Of a stretch of 64,000 bases of DNA, positions 8,657 through 16,471 are shown piece by piece. Within the stretch, counting starts at the first letter, position 1; each line of letters begins with the position of its first letter. Origin of the DNA: Phytomonospora endophytica (GTDB lineage Bacteria; Actinomycetota; Actinomycetes; Mycobacteriales; Micromonosporaceae); assembly GCF_014202425.1 (NCBI RefSeq), contig NZ_JACHGT010000022.1:1-64000 (forward strand). The letters are read 5' to 3'. A program made the position numbers and the translations under genes. The notes under the pieces were generated by a model. That model did no database searches. It saw only the letters and a program-made list of their open reading frames with translations, and had not been told where the DNA came from.

Positions 8657-9106
8657 ATGGACATCACCGCCGACAAGAGCACGCGTTCGCGCGTCTCCGC
8701 CTACGCCGTGACCGTCGACGAGCGCGAGCGGATCCTGCTGGCGCGGCTGTCGGCGGAGTCGGCGGTCTTCGAGCCCGGCCTGTGGCACCTCCCCGGCGGC
8801 GGCGTCGACCCCGGCGAGCAGCCCGTCGAGGCCCTCGCCCGCGAACTGCGCGAGGAGACCGGCCTCGCACTGCGCGACGCGCGTCTCCTCGACGCCCGGG
8901 CCTACACCTCCACCAGGCTCGGCGTCAGCTGGCATCTGGTCGCGCTGTTCTACGCCGTCGACCTCGCGCCGGGCGAGCCGCACGTCACCGAGATCGACGG
9001 TTCGACCGCCGAGGTCGCCTGGCTCCCGATCGCCGGGCTCGACCGCGACGAGCTCTCGCCGCCCACCGTTGACGGGTTGGCCATGACCGCCGCACCCGGC
9101 CTCTAG
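8657..9106 (+). CDS. NUDIX hydrolase
   Basis: 149 residues. The Nudix box GGGVDPGEQPVEALARELREETGL (about residues 54-77) has the Gly, the REL and the EET glutamates of GX5EX7REUXEEXGU. The family removes nucleoside-linked diphosphates; the substrate cannot be told from sequence. The ATG at 8657 follows a GTGGTGG stretch. It stands alone between the collagenase terminator and a decayed reading frame. Confidence 0.88.
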   Translation: MDITADKSTRSRVSAYAVTVDERERILLARLSAESAVFEPGLWHLPGGGVDPGEQPVEALARELREETGLALRDARLLDARAYTSTRLGVSWHLVALFYAVDLAPGEPHVTEIDGSTAEVAWLPIAGLDRDELSPPTVDGLAMTAAPGL

Positions 9107-9438
9107 GGTCGCTTCGACCCAGGGCTCATGGGCGCCTTCCTCGCCGACGGGCCCGCCGAGACGCTCGGTGAGCGGCTCCCGGCGGGCCTCAGCTGGCCGC
9201 GGTCGCGCTCATCGCGGCGAGGCTCGGTGCCGAGGTCGGCGACGCCAACGCCGTGGAGTTCCTCGCCGCGCACGACTTCACGGTGACGGCCGGGCCGCGC
9301 GAGCACGCGTTGCGGACGTACACGCGCGTCACGACGCCCGGTGACAACGAGTGGTACGACCTGTGAAAGGAAGACGGTTCCCTCCCCGACGTGCTCGCGC
9401 CGCACGAGCCGTACCTCGCGACGCCGGCGGCGGCCTAG
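9107..9438 (+). pseudogene. Decayed gene: frameshift plus in-frame TGA
   Basis: Coding-like sequence continues after the NUDIX stop but in broken pieces. From the ATG at 9128 one frame reads MGAFLADGPAETLGERLPAG. A shift near 9185-9190 moves to a frame with no start, reading LAAVALIAARLGAEVGD, then EFLAAHDFTVTAGP, ending NEWYDL at TGA 9364-9366. The same frame continues past that TGA as KEDGSLPDVLAPHEPYLA to TAG 9436-9438, overlapping the end of the convergent aldo/keto reductase. TGG to TGA plus a one-base indel would explain it. I do not recognise the family. Confidence 0.55.
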
Positions 9439-10433
9439 GCGTTGCGGCGGCCCTGGCGGGTCTCGACGCCGATCGGCGGGAGCGGACGGTAGGGCGCCTC
9501 AAGGGCGGCGAGCTCGTCGTCGTCGAGGCTCACACCGGCGCCGGCGAGCGCGTCGGTGACGTGGCCGAGGCGGGTCGCGCCGACGATGGGGGCGGTGACG
9601 TCGGCCTGGTGGAGGAGCCAGGCGAGGGCGATCTGGGCCTGCGGGAGGCCCCGGGCGGCGGCGACGGTGGTCACGGCGTCGACGACGGGTTTCATGTCGA
9701 CGTTGCCGTAGCGCAGGGTGAGTCCGAAGTCGTTCTGGGCGCGGGTGGTCGTCTCGGCGTCGAAAGGCCGGGCGAGGAGCCCGCGCGCCAGGGGGCTCCA
9801 GGGGATGACGCCGACGCCCTGGTCGGCGCACAGCGGGAGCATCTCGCGCTCTTCCTCGCGGTAGGCGAGGTTGTAATGGTTCTGCATGGAGACGAACGCG
9901 GTGAAGCCGTGGCGTTCGGCGGTGTGCTGGAGCTTCGCGAACTCCCACGCCGCCATCGACGAAGCGCCGATGTAGCGGGCCTTACCGGAGCGGACGACGT
10001 CGTGGAGCGTGGCCATGACCTCCTCGACGGGCGTATGCGGGTCGAGCCGGTGGATCTGGAACAGGTCGACGTGATCGGTGCCCAGCCGCCGCAGCGACGC
10101 GTCGACGGAGTCGAAGACGTGCTTGCGCGACAGGCCGCCGTCGTTCGGCCGGTCGGACATGGGCAGGCCCACCTTGGTGGCGAGGACGTAGTCGGACCGC
10201 CGCGCGAAGAGCTTCCGCAGCAGCCGCCCGGTCACGACCTCGCTCGCGCCGGTCGAATAGACGTTCGCGGTGTCGAAGAAGGTGACGCCGCCCTCGACGG
10301 CCGCGCGCACCAGCGGCTCGGCCTCGGGCTCGCGCAGCGCCCAGGCACTGCGGGCGGGGTCGCCGAAGGACATCATGCCGAGGCAGACGCGGGAGACGGT
10401 GAGGCCGGAGTTTCCGAGACGTGTGTAGTCCAT
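9435..10433 (-). CDS. Aldo/keto reductase
   Basis: 332 residues. Typical AKR barrel with MDYTRLGNSGLTVSRVCLGMMSFGD at the N-terminus and the catalytic set: Asp and Tyr in FFDTANVYSTG, Lys in VLATKVG, His in FQIHRLD. C-terminal VGATRLGHVTDAL binds the NADPH phosphate. It probably reduces an aldehyde or ketone with NADPH; the substrate is unknown. The ATG at 10433 begins MDYTRLG, the usual start. It converges on the decayed gene. Confidence 0.92.
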   Translation of the reverse strand: MDYTRLGNSGLTVSRVCLGMMSFGDPARSAWALREPEAEPLVRAAVEGGVTFFDTANVYSTGASEVVTGRLLRKLFARRSDYVLATKVGLPMSDRPNDGGLSRKHVFDSVDASLRRLGTDHVDLFQIHRLDPHTPVEEVMATLHDVVRSGKARYIGASSMAAWEFAKLQHTAERHGFTAFVSMQNHYNLAYREEEREMLPLCADQGVGVIPWSPLARGLLARPFDAETTTRAQNDFGLTLRYGNVDMKPVVDAVTTVAAARGLPQAQIALAWLLHQADVTAPIVGATRLGHVTDALAGAGVSLDDDELAALEAPYRPLPPIGVETRQGRRNA

Positions 10434-10495
10434 GCGGAAGTTGTACTCCGAGAGCCGGGGGCTGTGGGGGCACCTCCGGTTCGTCCCGGCCGAGA

Positions 10496-11341
10496 TCACA
10501 CCCCCGCCGCCGTGCGCATCATCGCCGCGAGGGCCACGCCTCGGGCGCCGCGGACGGTGCAGCTCGCCCAGGTGGCGCCGTCGGCGTGGACGCGCAGGGT
10601 CGTGGCGTTGAGGAGGTCGACCCGGGTGACGCGGTTCCAGGGCAGGCGGCGGCCGTCGCGGGCGGTGAGGCCGTCGACGTGCATGGTGAGGTGGGCGCGG
10701 CCGTCGACGGGGACGGGTGTCCCGGCGAGGAGCTGCCCGCGGAGCTCGGTGTACTGCCGTTCGACGGCGAGGCGGCTGACGGTGGCGGTGAAGTCGCGGA
10801 GGTCGGTGACCGTGCCGTTGACGGTGATCCGCTCGTCCCGGCCGGCCACGGTGATCTCGATGTCGGACAGTCCCCGGGAGAACTCGACGGCGACGTCGCG
10901 CACGTCGGTCCAGCGCGCCGACTTGATGAAGCCGACGTCGTCGGTGAGGGTGAAACCGTTGTCGTGGACGTCGAGGCGGCCGTGGACGGTCTTCCTCGAC
11001 AGCACCGTCGCGCCGAGACCGGGCGGGACGGGCCACGCCAGCTGCCTCCGCGGGGCGGTGGCCGCGTCCTGGCTCGTCTTCACCGCGCCGGCGATGGACA
11101 GCCCGATCGCCAGCACGCCCGCGATGCCACAGCACCAGGCGTTGCGCTTGTTCGACGACTCGATCCGGTCGCGGTTCTCACCGTAGTCCCAGCTCCCCTC
11201 GCCGCCGAACTCCACGCAGGTGTCGCCGGACTCCATCGTGTTCCCGCCGCAGTCGTCCGGATCGCCCCGCGTGACCGGGATCATCACCAGCAACGCGACG
11301 CCCACCAGCACGCCGACCACGTAAACGCCATACCGTCCCAT
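10496..11341 (-). CDS. Membrane protein of unknown function with two N-terminal helices
   Basis: 281 residues; not recognised. A hydrophobic helix at about 5-25 (YGVYVVGVLVGVALLVMIP) is followed by an extra-membrane loop with cysteines (DDCGG, GDTCVEF). A second helix lies at about 70-90 (CCGIAGVLAIGLSIAG). The remaining soluble part of about 190 residues contains two beta-rich segments (RLDVHDNGFTLTDD, HLTMHVDGLTARDGRRLPW) that resemble PH-like folds with WNRV-type strands. It lies downstream of the hydrolase gene on the same strand but behind a strong hairpin, so it is probably separately expressed. Confidence 0.7.
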   Translation of the reverse strand: MGRYGVYVVGVLVGVALLVMIPVTRGDPDDCGGNTMESGDTCVEFGGEGSWDYGENRDRIESSNKRNAWCCGIAGVLAIGLSIAGAVKTSQDAATAPRRQLAWPVPPGLGATVLSRKTVHGRLDVHDNGFTLTDDVGFIKSARWTDVRDVAVEFSRGLSDIEITVAGRDERITVNGTVTDLRDFTATVSRLAVERQYTELRGQLLAGTPVPVDGRAHLTMHVDGLTARDGRRLPWNRVTRVDLLNATTLRVHADGATWASCTVRGARGVALAAMMRTAAGV

Positions 11342-11360
11342 GCCCGCGGACGCTATGGGA

Positions 11361-11403
11361 CCTCGCCGGGGACCGCTCCCCGTCCGAAGCGGTCCCGGCG
11401 AGG
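11361..11403 (-). terminator. Long hairpin after the minus-strand hydrolase
   Basis: CCTCGCCGGGGACCGCT (11361-11377) pairs with AGCGGTCCCGGCGAGG (11388-11403) with one bulged base and a 10-base loop. It starts 3 bases after the hydrolase stop. Confidence 0.75.
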
Positions 11404-11405
11404 CG

Positions 11406-12227
11406 TCAGCGGCCGGTGAGCACCTCACGCATCCGCACGGCGAAGGTCGCGGGGTCCTCGGCGAAGCCGGTGTGCCCGCCCGGGAACATCGTCGGCTCGG
11501 TCCCGAGCAGGCCCGTGAGGGCCTTCGACGTGCGCTCGCACAGCTGCCCGGACGACTCCTCGCCCAGCCCGACGAGCAGCTTCGGGCCCAGCGCGCGCAG
11601 GCGCTCGACGTCGGGCTGCCAGCGCGTCGACGGACGGATCATGTGCTCGTACTGGAACAGCTCGTCGGCGGTTGTCCGCGCGTCACGCGGGCCGCCGAAG
11701 AACATCTGGAACAGCGGCTCCGGCATGTCGATGTTCGCCAGCTTCATGAACAACCGCCACGATCCCACGACGTCACCGGACACGTAGGCCGCGATGATCT
11801 CCTCGGTCTTCGCGTACAGCTCCTCGCGATCGTCGAGCAGGCTGTTCAGCGGCGGCTCGTGCGCGATCGCCAGGTCCAGCAGCTCCGGACGCGCCTCGGC
11901 GAGCGCCAGCACGCTCACCGCTCCCCCGCTCGACCCGAGGATCGCGGCGGGACCGGCGTCGACGTGCGTGATCAGCCGCGCGAGGTCGTCGGCGCGTTGC
12001 TCGGGCGTCGAGTCGGCGTCGCGGTCGGCGACGGTGCTGCGGTTGATGCCGCGCGGGTCGGTGGTGAGCACGGTGTGGTCGGTGCCGAGCAGGTCGGCCA
12101 GTCCTTCGAAGGAGCGGGCGTCCATCGGCGCGCCGACCAGGACCACGAGCGGGCCTTCTCCGCGAACCTCGAAGTACAGTCGCGCGCCGGGGGTGTCAAG
12201 GGTGCCGGTCTTCGGTGTGATGTTCAT
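11406..12227 (-). CDS. Alpha/beta hydrolase
   Basis: 273 residues. The nucleophile elbow is ILGSSGGAVSVL near residue 98; the oxyanion region is VVLVGAPMDARSF; a C-terminal GGHTGFAEDP supplies the His. TTDPRGINRSTV is typical of epoxide-hydrolase/haloperoxidase-like members. The substrate is unknown. The gene is divergent from the ECF sigma factor, with 67 bases between, so the two may be co-regulated. Confidence 0.88.
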   Translation of the reverse strand: MNITPKTGTLDTPGARLYFEVRGEGPLVVLVGAPMDARSFEGLADLLGTDHTVLTTDPRGINRSTVADRDADSTPEQRADDLARLITHVDAGPAAILGSSGGAVSVLALAEARPELLDLAIAHEPPLNSLLDDREELYAKTEEIIAAYVSGDVVGSWRLFMKLANIDMPEPLFQMFFGGPRDARTTADELFQYEHMIRPSTRWQPDVERLRALGPKLLVGLGEESSGQLCERTSKALTGLLGTEPTMFPGGHTGFAEDPATFAVRMREVLTGR

Positions 12228-12294
12228 CGGTGGGCCTCTCCGTTATTCGTTCGGTCGATGGTTAGACCGGGCCGGTGAGGCAGAATCGTCGCTC

Positions 12295-13317
12295 GTGAGC
12301 GAAGTTTTTTCGCAGAGCGCCGCGGAGGTCGAACTCGCCCTGGCCAAAGGAGGCGACGACGACGCCTTCGCGCGCCTCGTCGCGCCGCTGCGCGGCGAGC
12401 TCCACGCGCACTGCTACCGCATGCTCGCGTCATTCCACGACGCCGACGACGCCCTCCAGGACGCCCTGCTGCGCGCCTGGCGCTCGCTGCCGAACTTCGA
12501 GGGCCGCAGCTCCCTGCGCACCTGGCTCTACACCGTCGCCACCCGCACCTGCCTGGATCTGCTCCAGGGCCGAGGGCGCCGCGCCATGCCCGTCGACCTC
12601 GGGCCCGCCAGCCCGCGCGCGGTCGTCGGGGACCGCTTCGACACCGAGATCTCCTGGCTCGGCCCCTATCCCGACGCCGCCCTCACCGGTGGTCCCGACG
12701 CCCGCTATGAGCAGCGTGAGGCCGTCGAGCTCGCCTTCGTCGCCGCGCTTCAGCACCTTCCGGGGAATCAGCGGGCCGCGCTGCTGCTGTTCGAGGTCCT
12801 CGGCTTCTCCGCCGCCGAGATCGCCGACACGATGAAGACGTCGGTCGCGTCGGTGAACTCGGCACTGGCGCGCGCCCGGCGCGTCGTGGCCGAGAAGGTC
12901 CCGTCGCGCAGTCGACAGCGGCCCCTGCGCGACATCGACGACGCTCGCGTCCGTGAGATCGTCACCGGTTTCTCCACGGCCCTCGAAGAAGGCGACGCCG
13001 ACGCCCTCGTCAGCCTCCTCACCGCCGACGTCACCTGGTCCATGCCGCCCATGCCGCACTGGTACCGGGGACTCGACGCCGTCACCGACTTCGCCGTCGC
13101 GGTGCCGCTGACCGGCTGCGGCGGCTGGCGCCACATCCCCACCGCCGCCAACGGCAGGCCCGCCGTCGCCGGTTATCGCTGGGACGAGGCCGCCGGGACC
13201 CACACGCCGTGGTCGATCACCGTGCTCACGCTCGCCGACGGGCGCATCGCCGAGCTGACCTCGTTCCTCGGGGCGGAGAACTTCCCGTTGTTCGGGCTGC
13301 CGGCGACGCTCGACTAA
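12295..13317 (+). CDS. ECF sigma factor with C-terminal SnoaL-like domain (SigG/SigX5 type)
   Basis: 340 residues from a GTG at 12295. Sigma region 2 is at about 20-90 (CYRMLASFHDADDALQDALLRAWRSL, GRSSLRTWLYTVATR). Region 4 is at about 155-205 (LPGNQRAALLLFEVLGFSAAEIADTM, SVNSALARARR). A SnoaL/NTF2-like domain follows (about 225-340; VREIVTGFSTALEEGDADALVSLLTADVTWSMPP). ECF groups with this extension usually lack a classical anti-sigma factor, and the extension modulates activity. None is present here. The divergent hydrolase may belong to its regulon. Confidence 0.9.
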   Translation: MSEVFSQSAAEVELALAKGGDDDAFARLVAPLRGELHAHCYRMLASFHDADDALQDALLRAWRSLPNFEGRSSLRTWLYTVATRTCLDLLQGRGRRAMPVDLGPASPRAVVGDRFDTEISWLGPYPDAALTGGPDARYEQREAVELAFVAALQHLPGNQRAALLLFEVLGFSAAEIADTMKTSVASVNSALARARRVVAEKVPSRSRQRPLRDIDDARVREIVTGFSTALEEGDADALVSLLTADVTWSMPPMPHWYRGLDAVTDFAVAVPLTGCGGWRHIPTAANGRPAVAGYRWDEAAGTHTPWSITVLTLADGRIAELTSFLGAENFPLFGLPATLD

Positions 13318-13553
13318 GCGCTTGTCCGGCAGAGCAGCCACCGGCCGGGGAGACGCATGCCTCATGCCCGGCCTCGACGATTTCGGGCACATCCACCGCA
13401 GCACATCGGCGCAGACATCCGCAAGAGCGTTCCCGGACCGCATCGCGATGCCCTACGCGCCAAGGGACAGCGCGGAACGGTCTTGGGCGGGGCGTGCCGG
13501 GGCGGTGACCACGCGACCGTCACGCTCGCCTCGGCCGTCCCGGCCTCGGACGC
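13318..13553. other. Intergenic stretch, no supported gene
   Basis: Between the sigma factor stop and the rtcB terminator I see only low-quality open frames of Arg/Pro/His-rich composition with no family resemblance and no ribosome-binding site. The stretch contains no tRNA or insertion sequence that I can recognise. Confidence 0.5.
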
Positions 13554-13644
13554 CGAAGCGCCGGACCGCTCAACACGGTCCGGCGCTTCGTATCGCCGCG
13601 TCTAACCCTTCACACAAACGACCTGCTTGAGCCGCGCCACGACC
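13545..13644 (-). repeat. Inverted 100-bp repeat, copy A: rtcB 3' end plus terminator
   Basis: This 100-base segment holds the last 14 codons of rtcB, its stop and its terminator. It reappears in opposite orientation at 18303-18402. Outside the 7-base hairpin loop, 90 of 93 positions agree by eye. The repeats bracket rtcB, the MarR/EamA pair and the ABC exporter. Confidence 0.85.
13554..13590 (-). terminator. Terminator of rtcB
   Basis: A perfect 15-bp stem (CGAAGCGCCGGACCG at 13554-13568, CGGTCCGGCGCTTCG at 13576-13590) with loop CTCAACA, 11 bases past the rtcB stop. It could also stop transcription coming from the sigma factor gene on the other strand. Confidence 0.85.
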
Positions 13645-14789
13645 TCGACGAGGTCCTTCTGCTGTTCCATGACCACGTCGATGTCCTTGTACGCCGCCGG
13701 GATCTCATCGACCACGCCGGCGTCCTTGCGGCATTCGACGCCCGCCGTCTGCGTCTCCAGGTCCTCAACGCCGAACAGCTTGCGCGCCTTCGTCCGGCTC
13801 ATCCGGCGTCCGGCGCCGTGCGAGGCGGACTCGAAGGAGGCCGCGTTGCCCAGCCCGCGCACGATGAACGAACTCGCGCCCATCGAACCTGGGATGATCC
13901 CGAGGTCGCCGTCACCGGCGCGGATCGCGCCCTTGCGGGTGACGAGCACCTGCTGCCCGTCGTGGACCTCCGCCGCCACGTAGTTGTGGTGGCAGGAGAT
14001 CTCCGGCTCGAAGGTCACCTTCTTGAACGCCTTCCGCACGACCTCGCGCAGCAGCGCCATCATCACCGCGCGGTTGCGCTTGGCGTAGTCCTGCGCCCAG
14101 AAGAGGTCTCGCCGGTACTCGTCCATCGTCGGGGCCCCGTCGAGGAACACCGCGAGGTTCGGGTCCGGCAGGTCCTGGTTGTGCGGCAGGTCCTTGGCCC
14201 GCGAGATGTGGAACTCGGCGAGTTCCTTGCCCACGTTGCGCGAACCCGAGTGCAGCATGAGCCACACCCGTCCATCGGTGGACAGGCACACCTCAATGAA
14301 ATGGTTCCCGCCGCCCAAAGTCCCCAGCTGCTGCATCGCACGCCCCTTCTTACGGCGGGCGATGGGCTTGGCGAGGTCCTCGAAGTCGTTCCAGAACTCG
14401 AACCACCCGCGCATCCCCGTCTTGAGGTGGTCGACGTCGACGGAGCGCTTGTGCATGTTGAAGCCGACCGGGATCGCCGCCTCGATCGCGCCGCGGAGCT
14501 TTCCGAGGTCGTCGGGCAGGTCCTCGGCGGTCAGCGAGGTGAGCTGGGCGGTCATGCCGCAGCCGATGTCGACGCCGACGGCGGCCGGCGAGACGGCACC
14601 GCGCATCGCGATGACCGAGCCGACGGTCGCGCCCATGCCGAAGTGCACGTCTGGCATGACCGCCAGGCCGTGCAGCCACGGCAGCGCGGCGATGTTCGAC
14701 AGCTGGCCGAGCGCCTGCTCCTCGACGGACTCGGGGTCGGCCCACAGTCGGATCGGTGCGGTCTTACCCGGCAGTTCCTGATACGGCAT
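13602..14789 (-). CDS. rtcB: RtcB-family RNA ligase
   Basis: 395 residues. RtcB joins RNA 2',3'-cyclic phosphate ends to 5'-OH ends using GTP and Mn2+, in RNA repair or tRNA splicing. Signatures: DVHFGMGATVGSVIA, GVDIGCGM, GTLGGGNHFIEV (metal ligands) and ESASHGAGRRMSR, whose His is guanylylated. It starts at ATG 14789 (MPYQELPGK). The 3' end and terminator are duplicated at 18.3 kb. No archease or RtcR gene lies in the window. Confidence 0.93.
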   Translation of the reverse strand: MPYQELPGKTAPIRLWADPESVEEQALGQLSNIAALPWLHGLAVMPDVHFGMGATVGSVIAMRGAVSPAAVGVDIGCGMTAQLTSLTAEDLPDDLGKLRGAIEAAIPVGFNMHKRSVDVDHLKTGMRGWFEFWNDFEDLAKPIARRKKGRAMQQLGTLGGGNHFIEVCLSTDGRVWLMLHSGSRNVGKELAEFHISRAKDLPHNQDLPDPNLAVFLDGAPTMDEYRRDLFWAQDYAKRNRAVMMALLREVVRKAFKKVTFEPEISCHHNYVAAEVHDGQQVLVTRKGAIRAGDGDLGIIPGSMGASSFIVRGLGNAASFESASHGAGRRMSRTKARKLFGVEDLETQTAGVECRKDAGVVDEIPAAYKDIDVVMEQQKDLVEVVARLKQVVCVKG

Positions 14790-14869
14790 CGCGAGACCTC
14801 CCTCGGTTCGTCCGGATGCGTTGCCTCGCAAGATTGTGCGGGCGCGACGCGGGCCGCGCCAGCGATTTG

Positions 14870-15388
14870 TCAGGCGATCTCCTCGTCGAGGAAGCCGTTG
14901 TGGAGCTTGCGAAGCAGCCCGGCGAGGGTCTCCTGCTCGGCGACGGTCAGCGTGTCGAGCGTCTCGGCCTGCACATCGAGACCTTCGGCGACGGCCCGGT
15001 CGACGGCCTCCAGCCCGGCCCCGGTGACGCGGACGCGCAGTCCGCGCCGGTCGTCGGGGTCCGGGAGGCGTTCGACGAGCCCGGCCTTCTCCAGCTTGTC
15101 GAGGCGCCCGGTGAGGCCGCCGGAGCTGAGCATGAGCGTCGCGCCGATCTGTTTCGGGGAGAGCGTGTAGGGCTCGCCCGACCGCCGGATGCTGGCGATC
15201 ACGTCGAACTCGGCGCGCCCGATCCCGTACTTCAGGTACACCGGCTCGATGCGCTGCAGCGTGAGCCGCGACAGGCGGTGGATCCGCCCGAAGACCTCCA
15301 TCGGGCGCAACCGGAGCTCGGGCCTCTCGCTCCGCCACTGCCCGACGATCCGGTCCACCGCGTCGTCCCTGACCTGTTCGTCGTTCAT
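14870..15388 (-). CDS. MarR-family transcriptional regulator
   Basis: 172 residues from ATG 15388, preceded by GGCGGAG. Winged helix with EFDVIASIRRSGEPYTLSPKQIGATLMLSSGGLTGRLDKLEKAGLVERLPDPDDRRG, a textbook MarR DNA-binding core. The gene is divergent from an EamA transporter, and the shared intergenic region contains overlapping TCAAG/CTTGA palindromes. The simplest reading is a repressor that controls itself and the transporter in response to a small molecule. Confidence 0.92.
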   Translation of the reverse strand: MNDEQVRDDAVDRIVGQWRSERPELRLRPMEVFGRIHRLSRLTLQRIEPVYLKYGIGRAEFDVIASIRRSGEPYTLSPKQIGATLMLSSGGLTGRLDKLEKAGLVERLPDPDDRRGLRVRVTGAGLEAVDRAVAEGLDVQAETLDTLTVAEQETLAGLLRKLHNGFLDEEIA

Positions 15389-15426
15389 GTCTCCGCCTTC
15401 TGTGCCCTGGGTCACCGCAATGGTAG

Positions 15427-15471
15427 CTTGACTTCAAGTATCTTGATGCTAAGTTACTTGGTATCAAGTAA
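15427..15471. promoter_or_regulatory. MarR operator cluster between the divergent regulator and transporter
   Basis: Three inverted repeats lie in 45 bases: CTTGA-CT-TCAAG (15427-15438), TCAAG-TAT-CTTGA (15434-15446) and the perfect TTACTTG-GTAT-CAAGTAA (15454-15471). They are AT-rich in an otherwise GC-rich region and sit 36 bases before the transporter ATG, where promoters for both genes must lie. Confidence 0.7.
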
Positions 15472-15506
15472 AACATGCTCAAGCTAAACCACCCCGAGGA
15501 AGCGCC

Positions 15507-16427
15507 ATGAACAGCCAGGCCCGCGCCATCGCGCTCACCGCCCTCGCCCCCATCACCTGGGGCACGACGTACATCGTCACCACCGAACTCCTCCCGCCCG
15601 ACCGTCCGCTGCTCACCGCGCTCCTGCGGGCCCTGCCCGCCGGCCTGATGCTCCTGCTCATCGGCCGGACGCTCCCGACGGGCAGGTGGTGGCTGCGCGC
15701 GGCGACGCTCGGCATGCTCAACATCGGCGTCTTCTTCGCCCTGCTGTTCGTCGCGGCCTACCGCCTGCCCGGTGGCGTCGGCGCCGTCGTCGGCGCGGCC
15801 GGACCGCTCATCGTCGTCGGCCTGTCCGCCCTGCTGCTCAACCAGAAGGTGCGGTTGCGGCCGGTACTGCTCGGCATCGCGGGCGTATCGGGCGTGGCCA
15901 TGGTCGTCTTGACGGCGAGCGCGAAACTCGACGCGCTGGGCGTCGCCGCCGGTCTCGCCGGGACCGTCGCGATGTCGACGGGGACTGTCCTCGCCAAGCG
16001 CTGGGGGCCTCCTCCCGGGGTGAAGGTGAGCGCGTTCGCGGGGTGGCAGCTGATCGCGGGCGGTCTGTTCCTGCTCCCGCTGGCCTTCCTCGTCGAAGGC
16101 GGTCTCCCGTCCTTCACCGGCGCGAACCTGGCCGGTTACGCCTACCTCGCCGTCATCAACACCGGGCTGGCCTACTGGCTCTGGTTCCGCGGTGTCGCAC
16201 GGCTCTCGCCGGTCCCGCTGACCTTCCTCGGGCTGCTCAGCCCGCTCACGGCGACGGTCGCGGGCTGGGCGATCCTCGGTCAGGCCCTCACGCCGCTGCA
16301 GACGCTGGGCATGCTGGTCGCGTTCGGGTCGATGGTGCTCGGTCAGTTCAAGGCGAAGGCGATCCCGGTGGTGATCCCGCCGACTGTGACGCTCGAACAC
16401 AGGGCCGTCTCAGCCTCGCGGTCGTAG
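15507..16427 (+). CDS. EamA/DMT-family transporter
   Basis: 306 residues with about ten hydrophobic helices in two EamA repeats. Diagnostic segments are [20 protein letters not shown] at the start, [13 protein letters not shown], and in the second half [22 protein letters not shown] and [17 protein letters not shown]. Members export amino acids, metabolites or drugs; the substrate is unknown. AGGAAGC lies just before the ATG. It is divergent from the MarR gene and probably controlled by it. Confidence 0.92.
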   Translation: MNSQARAIALTALAPITWGTTYIVTTELLPPDRPLLTALLRALPAGLMLLLIGRTLPTGRWWLRAATLGMLNIGVFFALLFVAAYRLPGGVGAVVGAAGPLIVVGLSALLLNQKVRLRPVLLGIAGVSGVAMVVLTASAKLDALGVAAGLAGTVAMSTGTVLAKRWGPPPGVKVSAFAGWQLIAGGLFLLPLAFLVEGGLPSFTGANLAGYAYLAVINTGLAYWLWFRGVARLSPVPLTFLGLLSPLTATVAGWAILGQALTPLQTLGMLVAFGSMVLGQFKAKAIPVVIPPTVTLEHRAVSASRS

Positions 16428-16471
16428 CCTTCCCACCGCACCACGCGGAAAGACCCCCGCCCCTCAAGTGG

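Noticed and set aside
9364-9366. Selenocysteine or read-through TGA in the decayed gene
   Set aside because: No selenoprotein family match or downstream SECIS-like hairpin was seen, and an independent frameshift upstream makes pseudogene decay the simpler reading.
13322-13630. Small plus-strand frames between the sigma factor and rtcB
   Set aside because: They run through the terminator hairpin and into rtcB antisense, with basic low-complexity composition and no ribosome-binding site.
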